A stretch of 52,305 nucleotides of DNA from Actinomycetota bacterium (GTDB lineage: Bacteria > Actinomycetota > Acidimicrobiia > Acidimicrobiales > Microtrichaceae): positions 1-52,305 of the forward strand of contig CAUJEC010000087.1 of assembly GCA_963169245.1 (NCBI GenBank), written 5' to 3'. The position numbers and the translations under genes are program-made. The notes beneath the pieces are model-generated. The model was not told the origin of the DNA. It made no database searches and worked only from the letters and a program-made list of their open reading frames with translations. Each line of letters starts with the position of its first letter. Within the stretch, counting starts at the first letter, position 1. This document shows, one piece after another, positions 34,233 to 42,235 of this stretch.

Positions 34233-35267
34233 ATGCGTATAGGAGTACTGACCTCGGGTGGGGACTGTCCCGGACTGAATGCTGTGATCAGGGCGGTCGT
34301 CCGCAAGTGCGAGAGCGTCCATAGCATCGGTATCGTCGGATTCAGAGATGCTTGGCGGGGAGTTCTCGAGAATGACTTCGAAGAGCTCACTGTTGAACGC
34401 TGCCGTGGGATCCTGCCCCGGGGCGGAACGATTCTGGGCACGTCGCGTGTCCAGCCATATCAGTTCGACGATGGACTCGAACGAGTCCGGGGGGCAATGG
34501 CTGACCATCGCATCGACGGGTTCGTTGTCATAGGCGGCGACGGTTCCATCAGTGCTGCGAGGGAACTCAACGGCGATGGGATTCCCTGTGTGGGTGTTCC
34601 CAAGACCATCGACAACGACATCGAGTCAACTGAACTCACCTTCGGGTTCGACACAGCGGTCCATGTCGCGAGTGCCGCGATAGACCGGCTCCATTCAACT
34701 GCGGAGGCTCATCACCGGGTAATGGTGGTGGAGGTCATGGGACGCCACACGGGCCATATCGCTGTCCGTGCGGGGATCGCAGGCGGAGCGACTCTGACGC
34801 TGATCCCTGAGGTCCCATTCGACATCGAGGAAATCAGCAACGCTCTCACCCGACGTCACAACGGTAAACGATTCGCGTCGATTGTCGTGGTCGCCGAAGG
34901 CGCGGTCCCAGCGCCCGGAACGATGCCGATGCCCGAGTACGAGATCGACCAGTTCGGCCACCGTCGACTCGGGGGAATAGGAGAGGTGGTCGCCCGAGAG
35001 ATCGAGTCGAGGACGGGAATAGAGACCCGGCTCACATCACTGGGCTACGTACAGCGCGGAGGTACGCCAACGGCCTTCGACAGGATTCTCGCAACCCGCT
35101 ACGGCGTAGCGGCAGCGGATGCCGTTGCTGAGGGGGCGTGGGGGAATATGGTCGCACTGCAGGCGGATCGAATCGTCCACGTTCCTCTCGGCGAGGCAGT
35201 CAAGGAGACCAAGTGGGTGGACCTGGACTTCTATCACGGTGTCGCTGGGGCGTTCTTCGCTACGTGA
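34233..35267 (+). CDS. 6-phosphofructokinase
   Basis: Start ATG 34233 with AGGG upstream (344 residues): the N-terminal MRIGVLTSGGDCPGLNAVIR is the classic ATP/PPi loop. VIGGDGSISAA follows near residue 96 and VGVPKTIDNDI near 118; the next motifs are EVMGRHTGHIA and YVQRGGTPTAFDR. The Gly in GGDGS favours ATP as phosphoryl donor, while Lys in PKTIDND is the state seen in PPi-type and group III enzymes, so donor choice is not certain. It phosphorylates fructose-6-phosphate in glycolysis. Confidence 0.9.
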   Translation: MRIGVLTSGGDCPGLNAVIRAVVRKCESVHSIGIVGFRDAWRGVLENDFEELTVERCRGILPRGGTILGTSRVQPYQFDDGLERVRGAMADHRIDGFVVIGGDGSISAARELNGDGIPCVGVPKTIDNDIESTELTFGFDTAVHVASAAIDRLHSTAEAHHRVMVVEVMGRHTGHIAVRAGIAGGATLTLIPEVPFDIEEISNALTRRHNGKRFASIVVVAEGAVPAPGTMPMPEYEIDQFGHRRLGGIGEVVAREIESRTGIETRLTSLGYVQRGGTPTAFDRILATRYGVAAADAVAEGAWGNMVALQADRIVHVPLGEAVKETKWVDLDFYHGVAGAFFAT

Positions 35268-35347
35268 GTGGCCAACACCTCTGATTCCCTCGGATGGTTC
35301 TGCAGAGTTCTGCACAGGGTTAAGCAGATGCTTTCAGCAGGGGGCTC

Positions 35348-36022
35348 TCAGCAGAGGGCTTTGAGGGCATTGGAGCGGCTCACTAGGGGAGCGCTGACCT
35401 CTCTGAAGAGCGAAGGCCTCGACGCGGTGGCAGTTCCGAGTTGATCATCTGTCGCGAGCAGTGATCGGAAGTCACAGGCTCCAGCGGTCTCCACATCGCC
35501 ACGTTCGGGGCTTGCGATCTGAAGGCTCTCACCCTCTATCTGGAATCGGACCTCGCTAACTTGGTCCAACTGGGTCACGGTAAGCACCACCTGACCAAGG
35601 GCCCGTTGTCGTGATACACCCACCACGTTGCTCGCCTCGGCGGACAGATCAATCGTCAGGCGGTTCCTGGCCAGTGATGCGGAGCGCAGTTTCGTTCCGG
35701 TTGGCAGTGCAGTACGCAGGATCTTCTCGTCGGCTGGGTCTATGGCGGGCTTCAACAACTCGGAGATCACCGTCGCCGGACTCCGGTCGTGAACCGTGGT
35801 CGGAACCGGAATCAGGGCCTCGTCGATGACGTAGTAGAGGTACGCGACCGCCTGCCCGCCAGCCGGAAGCGAAGGGGCGGAAGTCGTTGACGTTGTAGTT
35901 GCAATGGCCCGTGGGTGGTCGTCCATGGGTATGCCGCAACCCGCAATGATCAGCGCGACGGTGAGCACAACGCACATGGGTCGCAATGGGCGAACGATGT
36001 CGGCGAACCCCAGGCCGTTCAT
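35348..36022 (-). CDS. GerMN-domain lipoprotein (short LpqB-like)
   Basis: A 224-residue protein: signal peptide with lipobox IIAGCG (Cys about residue 29), then a GerMN domain (AVAYLYYVIDEALIPV, TPATVISELLKPA-type region, ALPTGTKLRSASLARNRLTIDLS, RQRALGQVVLTVTQLDQVSEVRFQIEG). It overlaps the sensor kinase stop by four bases. In mycobacteria LpqB (GerMN plus a beta-propeller) sits after MtrAB and modulates MtrB; here the propeller is absent, so this is a reduced version of that partner. Confidence 0.82.
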   Translation of the reverse strand: MNGLGFADIVRPLRPMCVVLTVALIIAGCGIPMDDHPRAIATTTSTTSAPSLPAGGQAVAYLYYVIDEALIPVPTTVHDRSPATVISELLKPAIDPADEKILRTALPTGTKLRSASLARNRLTIDLSAEASNVVGVSRQRALGQVVLTVTQLDQVSEVRFQIEGESLQIASPERGDVETAGACDFRSLLATDDQLGTATASRPSLFREVSAPLVSRSNALKALC

Positions 36023-37716
36023 CGTTGTCCACCAGGGCTCTCAGCTTGTCTGACTACCGGGACCTGGCCGGTGATCTGGGTCATGTCTAGGCCCGGTGTC
36101 GCCGACAGTGCTTCCAGCTCTTCGGGCTCCATGGCCTCGATAGCAGGAAGTTCCAGCACGAAACGCGAACCGTGCCCTCCGTCATGTCGGTCCTCCACCC
36201 AGACATTGCCACCCTGAAGGCGGGCGTGCTCAGCCGCAAGCGCCAGCCCTAGGCCAACTCCCATGTCGATACCTCGGCTCCCGCCCTGATCCCCACGATT
36301 GAAGCGGTCGAAGATCTTTCCACGCTGTTCTGGTGGGACGCCGGGACCCTCATCCTCGACCCCGATCTCGATCGTCCCCACGGCCCCAGTCTCGGGATCG
36401 GGTTCTGCCCCAACCCCTACGGTTATCGAGGTCGCCCCGTCCGCGTACTTGGCGGCATTGTCGATGAAGTTCGTAACCACCCGCACCAGGCGGCGTTTAT
36501 CGCACGAGATGACGAGGTCGGTGACCTCGGGTTCGGCGATGACCGGGATGGCTCGCGAAGAGGCCACCTTCACAACCTTCTCCAACGTTGGGACAAGCGC
36601 GACGGTGTCCAGGTCGAGTCGCACAGCGCCAGCGTCGAATCGGGATATCTCAAGAAGGTCCTCGACCAACTGGGTGAAACGCCTCATGTCAGAACTCAAC
36701 AGCTCAAGAGCCGTCTGGGAACGTTCGGGCAGTGCATCCTTGGCGTTCTGGAGTACTTCGACGGAGGCATTGAGCGTGGTGAGGGGGGAGCGGAGTTCGT
36801 GGCTCACATCGCTGGCAAAGCGGGCGTCGCGATCGATCCGGTCCTGCAGAGCGGAGAGCATGTCGTTGAAGTTGGTGACCAGAGGGGCCAACTCGGCATC
36901 GTTGGCGTAGTCGGCGAAGTTGATCCGGGTGTCCATCTGGCCGATGGCCACCTCCTTGGCAGCGTCGCTGATACGGCGAAGCGGTCGCAAGGAGTACCCA
37001 CTCGACCAGTATCCGAGACCCGCTGCCAGCACCGTGGCGAGCACGGTCATTAGGAAGAAGCCGGTTCGCATCTTCGACAGGGCATCATCGATATCGGTGA
37101 GTGAGACGATCTGGAAGTAGCTCGCCTTGGAATCGGGTACAGCGATGCCAGCCGCGATGAGCGGCTCACCTTTGGCGCTGAAACGCATGACACGGTTCTG
37201 GCGATTCTCCACAACGTCTGAAACGAGGTCCTTCGGCAGAATGTCGGTGCCGTACTTCGGGTTGATCGAGACAGTTGTGAGGTCTGTTGTCGCTGTGGTC
37301 TGACCGGCACCTCCCGTCTGCCCGGCGGTTCCCGTGGACGACGTCGGTGGGATGATCGCAGAGGCCCAACCGCTAACCGGGAGCGAATCAAGAATCGATT
37401 GGATGACTGCTGCCTGCCCACCCGATGTCTCATTTGGCTGGTCGCTGGTCTCGGTCCCGCTGGGGCTCGACTTGAGCGAACCTCCAAAGGTCGCGGCATT
37501 GGATGTGGCCTGACGGATGAGACTCGCCTCGCGTGAGTCGAGGAGTGTCTTGCGGCCGACTGTCAGGGTGACGAGTGCCATGATCACCGAGATGAGCAGC
37601 GTCGATGCCATCACAGCCAGGGTGATACGTCCACGCAGGCCAGTGGGTGACCGCCGCCGCATGACGTTCGTCTCGTGGCCGTCCCTGATGGCTGCGCTCG
37701 ACATAGGTGCGTTCAT
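36019..37716 (-). CDS. Membrane sensor histidine kinase (MtrB-like)
   Basis: The 565-residue protein has TM1 at about residues 30-52, an extracellular sensor of about 170 residues with a Gly/Thr-rich insert (SSTGTAGQTGGAGQTT), TM2 at about 215-235, a HAMP linker, the dimerisation helix with phospho-acceptor His (SDVSHELRSPLTTL, about residue 305), and an ATPase domain with N box (VVTNFIDNAAKYADG), EDEGPGVPPEQRGKIFDRF and GVGLGLALAAEH. It phosphorylates the regulator encoded 10 bases upstream and is coupled to the lipoprotein downstream. The architecture and gene order mirror MtrA-MtrB-LpqB, which controls cell-wall metabolism and division in actinobacteria. Confidence 0.92.
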   Translation of the reverse strand: MNAPMSSAAIRDGHETNVMRRRSPTGLRGRITLAVMASTLLISVIMALVTLTVGRKTLLDSREASLIRQATSNAATFGGSLKSSPSGTETSDQPNETSGGQAAVIQSILDSLPVSGWASAIIPPTSSTGTAGQTGGAGQTTATTDLTTVSINPKYGTDILPKDLVSDVVENRQNRVMRFSAKGEPLIAAGIAVPDSKASYFQIVSLTDIDDALSKMRTGFFLMTVLATVLAAGLGYWSSGYSLRPLRRISDAAKEVAIGQMDTRINFADYANDAELAPLVTNFNDMLSALQDRIDRDARFASDVSHELRSPLTTLNASVEVLQNAKDALPERSQTALELLSSDMRRFTQLVEDLLEISRFDAGAVRLDLDTVALVPTLEKVVKVASSRAIPVIAEPEVTDLVISCDKRRLVRVVTNFIDNAAKYADGATSITVGVGAEPDPETGAVGTIEIGVEDEGPGVPPEQRGKIFDRFNRGDQGGSRGIDMGVGLGLALAAEHARLQGGNVWVEDRHDGGHGSRFVLELPAIEAMEPEELEALSATPGLDMTQITGQVPVVRQAESPGGQR

Positions 37717-37726
37717 GCGGTCCGGC

Positions 37727-38407
37727 TCAGGCCTGGAGGCGATATCCGAGGCCGCGAACCGTCAGCACGTGACGGGGATTGGCCGGATCGGCCTCGACCT
37801 TTGTGCGCAGGCGTCGAACGTGTACATCGACAAGCCGTCCGTCGCCGAACTCGTCCTGTCCCCAGACTTTTTCGAGCAGGTCCTCCCTTGAGAAGACCTT
37901 GCCGGGGTTGTCAGCGAGCTCCACCAGCAACTTGAACTCGGTCTTTGTCAGGTGAAGCTGAATACCGCCACGCTTGACAACGCCCTCCTGAGGGATGATC
38001 TCGAGGTCGCCGAAACGAAGAGTCGGGTTACCGGGCTGTGAGGGCCTGGCACGGCGCATGAGCGCCCGGATGCGGGCGGAGAGTTCCTTGGGCTGGAGAG
38101 GCTTGGTCATGTAGTCGTCTGCACCGGCCTCAAGTCCGGCGACGACATCGTGAGTGTCCGCCCGAGCGGTGACCATGATGATGGGGACATCGCTGTCACG
38201 CCGAATTGACCGACAGACCTCGAATCCATCGATCCCGGGCAACATGATGTCGATTAGAACCACATCGCTGGGACCCTGTCGGAATGAAGCGATGGCGTCC
38301 TCGCCGGTCTCAGCCTCGGCGACCTCCCAGCCCTCATCCTCGAGGGCGAGCTTCACAGAGCTGCGGATCCGCTCGTCATCTTCCACATAGAGAATTCGTG
38401 TCTTCAC
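37727..38407 (-). CDS. OmpR-family response regulator (MtrA-like)
   Basis: A 226-residue protein with an N-terminal receiver: acidic pair EDD (9-11), phospho-acceptor Asp 53 (VVLIDIMLPGIDGFEV) and MTKPLQPKEL with the conserved Lys near 104. The C-terminal winged helix contains LTKTEFKLLVELADNPGKVFSREDLLEKVW and DVHVRRLRTKVE...TVRGLGYRL. It is the first gene of the operon with the sensor kinase and lipoprotein. Similarity to MtrA is strong; targets would be cell-envelope genes. Confidence 0.93.
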   Translation of the reverse strand: MKTRILYVEDDERIRSSVKLALEDEGWEVAEAETGEDAIASFRQGPSDVVLIDIMLPGIDGFEVCRSIRRDSDVPIIMVTARADTHDVVAGLEAGADDYMTKPLQPKELSARIRALMRRARPSQPGNPTLRFGDLEIIPQEGVVKRGGIQLHLTKTEFKLLVELADNPGKVFSREDLLEKVWGQDEFGDGRLVDVHVRRLRTKVEADPANPRHVLTVRGLGYRLQA

Positions 38408-38465
38408 GGGTCAATTGTCTCCCATCGGCGGCCTGTACGCGTGTACCGTTCCCACCCCATTGTCT

Positions 38466-39320
38466 CTAGGGGGCCAGGACCGATCCCGCATTCAACTCAA
38501 CGAGGATGGCCTGTAGCTGATCGTAGATGGCCGGGCTCGCGGCCACGACCGAACCCGGAAGCGGTGGGCCACCGTCGATATGGGCGACAATCGCGCCCGC
38601 CTCTCTGGCGATGAGCGCGCCTGCGGCCAGATCCCATGGACCCAGGTTCACCTCGAAGTATCCATCGACTCTGCCGGCGGCGACGTGGCACAGGTCGAGC
38701 GCTGCAGCTCCCAGGCGTCGGATGTCTCTGACCCGGGGAATGAGTTCGGCGACCACCAGAGCCTGTCTGGCTCGCAGATCCGGGCTGTATCCAAAACCGG
38801 TTGCGATCAGAGCCCGGTCGAGGCTGCTCGCATGGTGGGCTTCGTTGGGTACACGCAACGGTGTGCCGTCACAGAATGCCCCCGACCCGATCGCAGCGCT
38901 GTAGATGCGGCCATGAGCAGGATCTGCCACGACCCCGACGACGGTTTCGCCGGCGACCTCGGCAGCGATCGAGATGTTGTATCCGGGAAGGTCATAGAGG
39001 TAGTTCGTCGTCCCGTCGATTGGGTCCACAACCCAGGTCACGACAGGTTCGTCGGTCTTCTGTCCAGTGGCGGTAGCGGGGTCAGCAGCGCCCGACTCCT
39101 CCCCGATGAAACGGTCCTGGGGACGGGCGGACAGGATCACCTCTCGAATCAGGGCTTCTGAGGCCAGATCCATATTGGTGACCATGTCAGTGGCGGTCGA
39201 CTTGTGATCGACCTGCAGCTGGGAGGGTCGTCGATCTCGGATCAACTCCGTCGCCTGATTGGCCGCCTCATGGGCAAGGTCGGTCAGTTGCGTCAGGAGG
39301 ACCTGGGAGATTTCCTGCAC
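38466..39320 (-). CDS. Inositol monophosphatase family protein
   Basis: GTG 39320 is chosen as start because an earlier ATG (39353) overlaps the upstream gene by 31 bases. About 284 residues with the metal and catalytic motifs GEESGAAD (site 1 Glu), VVDPIDGTTNY (Asp-Ile-Asp) and LGPWDLAAGALIAREAGAIV (C-terminal Asp). It hydrolyses myo-inositol-1-phosphate or related phosphates (the family also includes histidinol phosphatase and NADP/PAP phosphatases). Actinobacteria use inositol in phosphatidylinositol and mycothiol. A small membrane protein gene precedes it. Confidence 0.9.
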   Translation of the reverse strand: MQEISQVLLTQLTDLAHEAANQATELIRDRRPSQLQVDHKSTATDMVTNMDLASEALIREVILSARPQDRFIGEESGAADPATATGQKTDEPVVTWVVDPIDGTTNYLYDLPGYNISIAAEVAGETVVGVVADPAHGRIYSAAIGSGAFCDGTPLRVPNEAHHASSLDRALIATGFGYSPDLRARQALVVAELIPRVRDIRRLGAAALDLCHVAAGRVDGYFEVNLGPWDLAAGALIAREAGAIVAHIDGGPPLPGSVVAASPAIYDQLQAILVELNAGSVLAP

Positions 39321-39322
39321 GG

Positions 39323-39625
39323 TCAACGATCGTCGCTGCGAATGGTCTCCCATTCACCGAATGCCCTCAGAGTGAGCACAGAGACCACCGCCACCCCGCC
39401 TGCGCCGAGGAGCATCGACAGGAAGGTCAGGAAGCCGATCATCAGTCCTTCGAATCCGCCCATGTCGGCGAAGGTGTGGCCGATCATTCCGCCTGCACCT
39501 GCTCCGATGAACACGGCAACGAATGCGACCACCCGTGCCAATACCGACGGGAGGGCAGACGTCGGACCACCCGATGGTGGCTGCTGGGTGCTTCGTCTAC
39601 TGGTGGTGTCGTTGCTGGTTGTCAT
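39323..39625 (-). CDS. Small two-helix membrane protein
   Basis: A 100-residue protein with a Ser/Pro/Thr-rich N-terminus and two hydrophobic segments (about residues 27-46 with GAGAGGMIG, and 55-85 with FLTFLSMLLGAGG), ending in a charged tail. The glycine-zipper-like GAGAGGMIG suggests tight helix packing. No family was assigned. It is followed at once by the inositol monophosphatase gene on the same strand. Confidence 0.5.
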   Translation of the reverse strand: MTTSNDTTSRRSTQQPPSGGPTSALPSVLARVVAFVAVFIGAGAGGMIGHTFADMGGFEGLMIGFLTFLSMLLGAGGVAVVSVLTLRAFGEWETIRSDDR

Positions 39626-39882
39626 CGGCGTTGGGGCGTGTGTCGGCGGGGGGTGACACTCATTCTAGGGAGGCCACGCACAGTGGGCACACTGGTGGAT
39701 CGGCAGCATCTGTTTGGGGTGGAAAGGATCCGAAGTCGATGACTCTCGCCAGGCTCTGAACTGCTTTCCGAAACTGCTGACGAAAGTTCAAGAACGACCC
39801 CCTAAGTGACGACTCAAGTCATACGAGGCCTTGATGGTGACCTCGGCCCGACCTGATCCGATCCGTCGAGGAGGCGCGACGA

Positions 39883-40620
39883 ATGCAGAATGCGATTGTT
39901 CCCAACGAACTGTTGGTGCCACCCCGGAGAATGGGACAGTTGCTGGCGCAATCACGCCTGGAGTTGGGCTACAGCCTGGAGGAGGCCGCAGAGGCCCTTG
40001 GTGAGCAGTGGTCGCCCCTTGATCTGCTTGAGATCGAGACTGGCCACCGCCTTCCGATAGACCGGGACCTAGCGATTCTCACGAGTCTCTACGAGATCGA
40101 GACCGGAGCGCTGATTCCTGACAGGTCGAAGCTGATAATCGACCTGGACGAAGGCGTCATGTCGGTCGGCCCGAATGCCGTGAAGCTCTCGGACGATGTC
40201 GTTGCGCGGCGTGACCTGTTGGCCAACTATCTCTCGCTGGTCTACACGATGCGTGATGTGCGTCCGGGAATCGCAGTGCCCCTCAGGTATGGGGATCTGG
40301 AAACGCTGTCCTATGTGGTTGAGCGAAACAAGCGAGATCTCGAGGATGAACTGCGTCGGCTCATGGTCGAGAGCGTCCACCTGCTCGACAAGAAGCGTAA
40401 GCGTCTGCGCGAAAGACTCATGGTCCCTGCTGTGGGTGTGGTCGTTGCGGTGACGACGGTCGGGACGCTTCTGTTCATGAGCGAAAGAAGCGGTGCTGCT
40501 GACAAGCCCACGTCGGGGCCGGCGGCCGGTGGTTCCGGGGCCAAGACCGAGATCGGCACTGCCGTTCAACAGGAGCGACTGGCGGACGGGACGGCTGGGC
40601 CGATCACCGAGCGGGGATAG
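39883..40620 (+). CDS. Membrane-tethered helix-turn-helix protein
   Basis: This 245-residue protein starts at ATG with GAGGAGG about 8 bases upstream. An N-terminal Xre-like HTH (about residues 16-65; MGQLLAQSRLELGYSLEEAAEAL) is followed by a mixed middle domain and a basic helix (LLDKKRKRLRERL) leading into one hydrophobic segment (about 184-205, VPAVGVVVAVTTVGTLLFM), then a Gly/Ala-rich, low-complexity outside tail. The layout (cytoplasmic HTH, single TM, extracytoplasmic tail) resembles RodZ-like or one-component membrane regulators. The 250-base upstream region shows no clear promoter. Confidence 0.65.
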   Translation: MQNAIVPNELLVPPRRMGQLLAQSRLELGYSLEEAAEALGEQWSPLDLLEIETGHRLPIDRDLAILTSLYEIETGALIPDRSKLIIDLDEGVMSVGPNAVKLSDDVVARRDLLANYLSLVYTMRDVRPGIAVPLRYGDLETLSYVVERNKRDLEDELRRLMVESVHLLDKKRKRLRERLMVPAVGVVVAVTTVGTLLFMSERSGAADKPTSGPAAGGSGAKTEIGTAVQQERLADGTAGPITERG

Positions 40621-40710
40621 CCCCGATCCGTTAGCTCGATGAGGTCGGACGATGAGGTCGGACCGGTTCGCGATGTGAGCGCTACGGTTGAGTGGGCCTA
40701 TGTTGGATTC

Positions 40711-41151
40711 ATGCGCAACCGGCTCCTCAGAATCGTAGGTCCCATCGTCGTCTCAGCGGCCATCGTCGCAGGCTGTGGCGGTTCGGCTGATACTGAGCCG
40801 ACAGCTGGATCAAAGCCCGATCTTGGTCTGCCGACAATCCCCGCCAACAAGTGGACCGACGAGACAGGCAAGTCCTCCATCGTCATCGACACCCGGGACA
40901 ACGTGTTCGTCCCAGAGAACATTGTCGTTTCCCCCGGGACCAAGATCGTCTTCGAGAACACAGGTCGCAACCCGCACAACGTGATCCCGGGCGACAAGAA
41001 GTTCTTCGCCGAGATCCCTGTCTCCAAGCTGCAGCCGAAGGATAAGGCCACCCTGACCATCGCTGACGAGGGTGAGTACCCCTACTACTGCAGCCTTCAC
41101 GGCACGCTGAAGGCCGGTATGCGCGGACGCATCAAGGTCGAAAAGGGCTGA
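40711..41151 (+). CDS. Cupredoxin-domain lipoprotein (plastocyanin-like)
   Basis: Start ATG 40711 (146 residues), as the signal peptide with lipobox IVAGCGG (Cys about residue 22) begins there. The mature domain has the type-1 copper ligands: His in NPHNVIPG, then Cys, His and Met in YYCSLHGTLKAGMRG. Such blue copper proteins shuttle electrons at the outer face of the membrane, for example to oxidases or nitrite reductase. The gene is followed by convergent secreted-protein genes. Confidence 0.88.
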   Translation: MRNRLLRIVGPIVVSAAIVAGCGGSADTEPTAGSKPDLGLPTIPANKWTDETGKSSIVIDTRDNVFVPENIVVSPGTKIVFENTGRNPHNVIPGDKKFFAEIPVSKLQPKDKATLTIADEGEYPYYCSLHGTLKAGMRGRIKVEKG

Positions 41152-41173
41152 CACCACGGTCGGGAAGAGGCCG

Positions 41174-42235
41174 TCAGTACCCCTCGAAGAGGAATTCCTC
41201 GCCCCGGTTCGATGACAACGAACATGTGACATCACGCCGCAGGCAGAGACGAATCTCCTGTTCCAGCGAGTCCTGATGCCAGGCGTTGATGAAGTCCGAG
41301 TGCAGCGACTCGACGGGGCCCGAGGCGAGCGTCAGGTCATGTCCGGGTCCGAAGATCGGGTAGCTGATCGCAAAGGTCAGTTGCGGCACATGCACCGGAT
41401 GACTGGCTGGGCAGAGCCCATCGGTGCTGTTGGTCATGTGCGACCGGTGATCCTCGGAGTCGGTGTTCACGCCGTCCCAGCAGTCCGGGAATGTGATCAC
41501 CGACCGAAGGGGAGCCGAGACCGGGCAGTCCTGAGGGGTGGGGGACTGGATGGTCGAGGTGCCGCATCCCCAACCCGCGAGATCCGCCGACTGTGGCTCG
41601 GTCGCGTTCGAATCGCCGGCGATGATCTTCAGGCCCGGTGGGAAGGCCTGGACTGCCTTGGGGGCGACTCCGGGTGCGACCCGGTAATAAGCGGTCGATG
41701 TCGTGGGCTCCACGAGATTGCCATGGTCATATAGAGCAGGACTCCAGTACGCCGCCTTGTCCAACTTCTTCTGGCAAGTCGTGCCAGCACCCAGAAGGCT
41801 CTCCAGAGTCGAGGCCGAGTCGGTCGATACGTTTCCGAAAAAGTTGTGCAGATGTGATGTACCCGGCTCGCCGTGGGCCCCACCATGATTCGAATCGCTG
41901 TGTGAGCCGCCAACGGCGGGGTAGACGATTGGATCATCGGCAGCGGTGTGGCTGAGCGCGCAATCGGTCACGAACTGCCCGAACGATCCCTGAGGACCGG
42001 TGTGTCGAGCCGGTACTGGGGACTCAGCCGAAGCGAAGGGTCCGGAAGCCGATTCGCCCATGGCAGCACCGCCATCGGCTGACTCTTCGCCAGTGCCCCA
42101 GCCGTTGCGTTCAGCACCACTGCTGGTCTGGGACGTCGACCCACCGCAACCGGCGACGAGCGACAACGACACGACGGTCGCGAGCGCAGCCCAGCGCGTA
42201 CGGCTCATCAAGGTCGCAAGAGGGGGGTGGCTCAT
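41174..42235 (-). CDS. DUF1996 secreted lipoprotein
   Basis: A 353-residue protein: signal peptide with lipobox SLVAGCGG (Cys about residue 30), a Ser/Gly/Glu linker, then DUF1996 features: DDPIVYPAVGGSHSDSNHGG, HLHNFFGN, AAYWSPALYDHG, FPDCWDGVNTDSEDHRSHM and PQLTFAISYPI. DUF1996 proteins are secreted and known mainly from fungi and actinobacteria; their function is unknown. The start overlaps the beta-helix gene by four bases, so the two are co-translated. Multiple conserved His/Asp suggest a metal or glycan site. Confidence 0.85.
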   Translation of the reverse strand: MSHPPLATLMSRTRWAALATVVSLSLVAGCGGSTSQTSSGAERNGWGTGEESADGGAAMGESASGPFASAESPVPARHTGPQGSFGQFVTDCALSHTAADDPIVYPAVGGSHSDSNHGGAHGEPGTSHLHNFFGNVSTDSASTLESLLGAGTTCQKKLDKAAYWSPALYDHGNLVEPTTSTAYYRVAPGVAPKAVQAFPPGLKIIAGDSNATEPQSADLAGWGCGTSTIQSPTPQDCPVSAPLRSVITFPDCWDGVNTDSEDHRSHMTNSTDGLCPASHPVHVPQLTFAISYPIFGPGHDLTLASGPVESLHSDFINAWHQDSLEQEIRLCLRRDVTCSLSSNRGEEFLFEGY

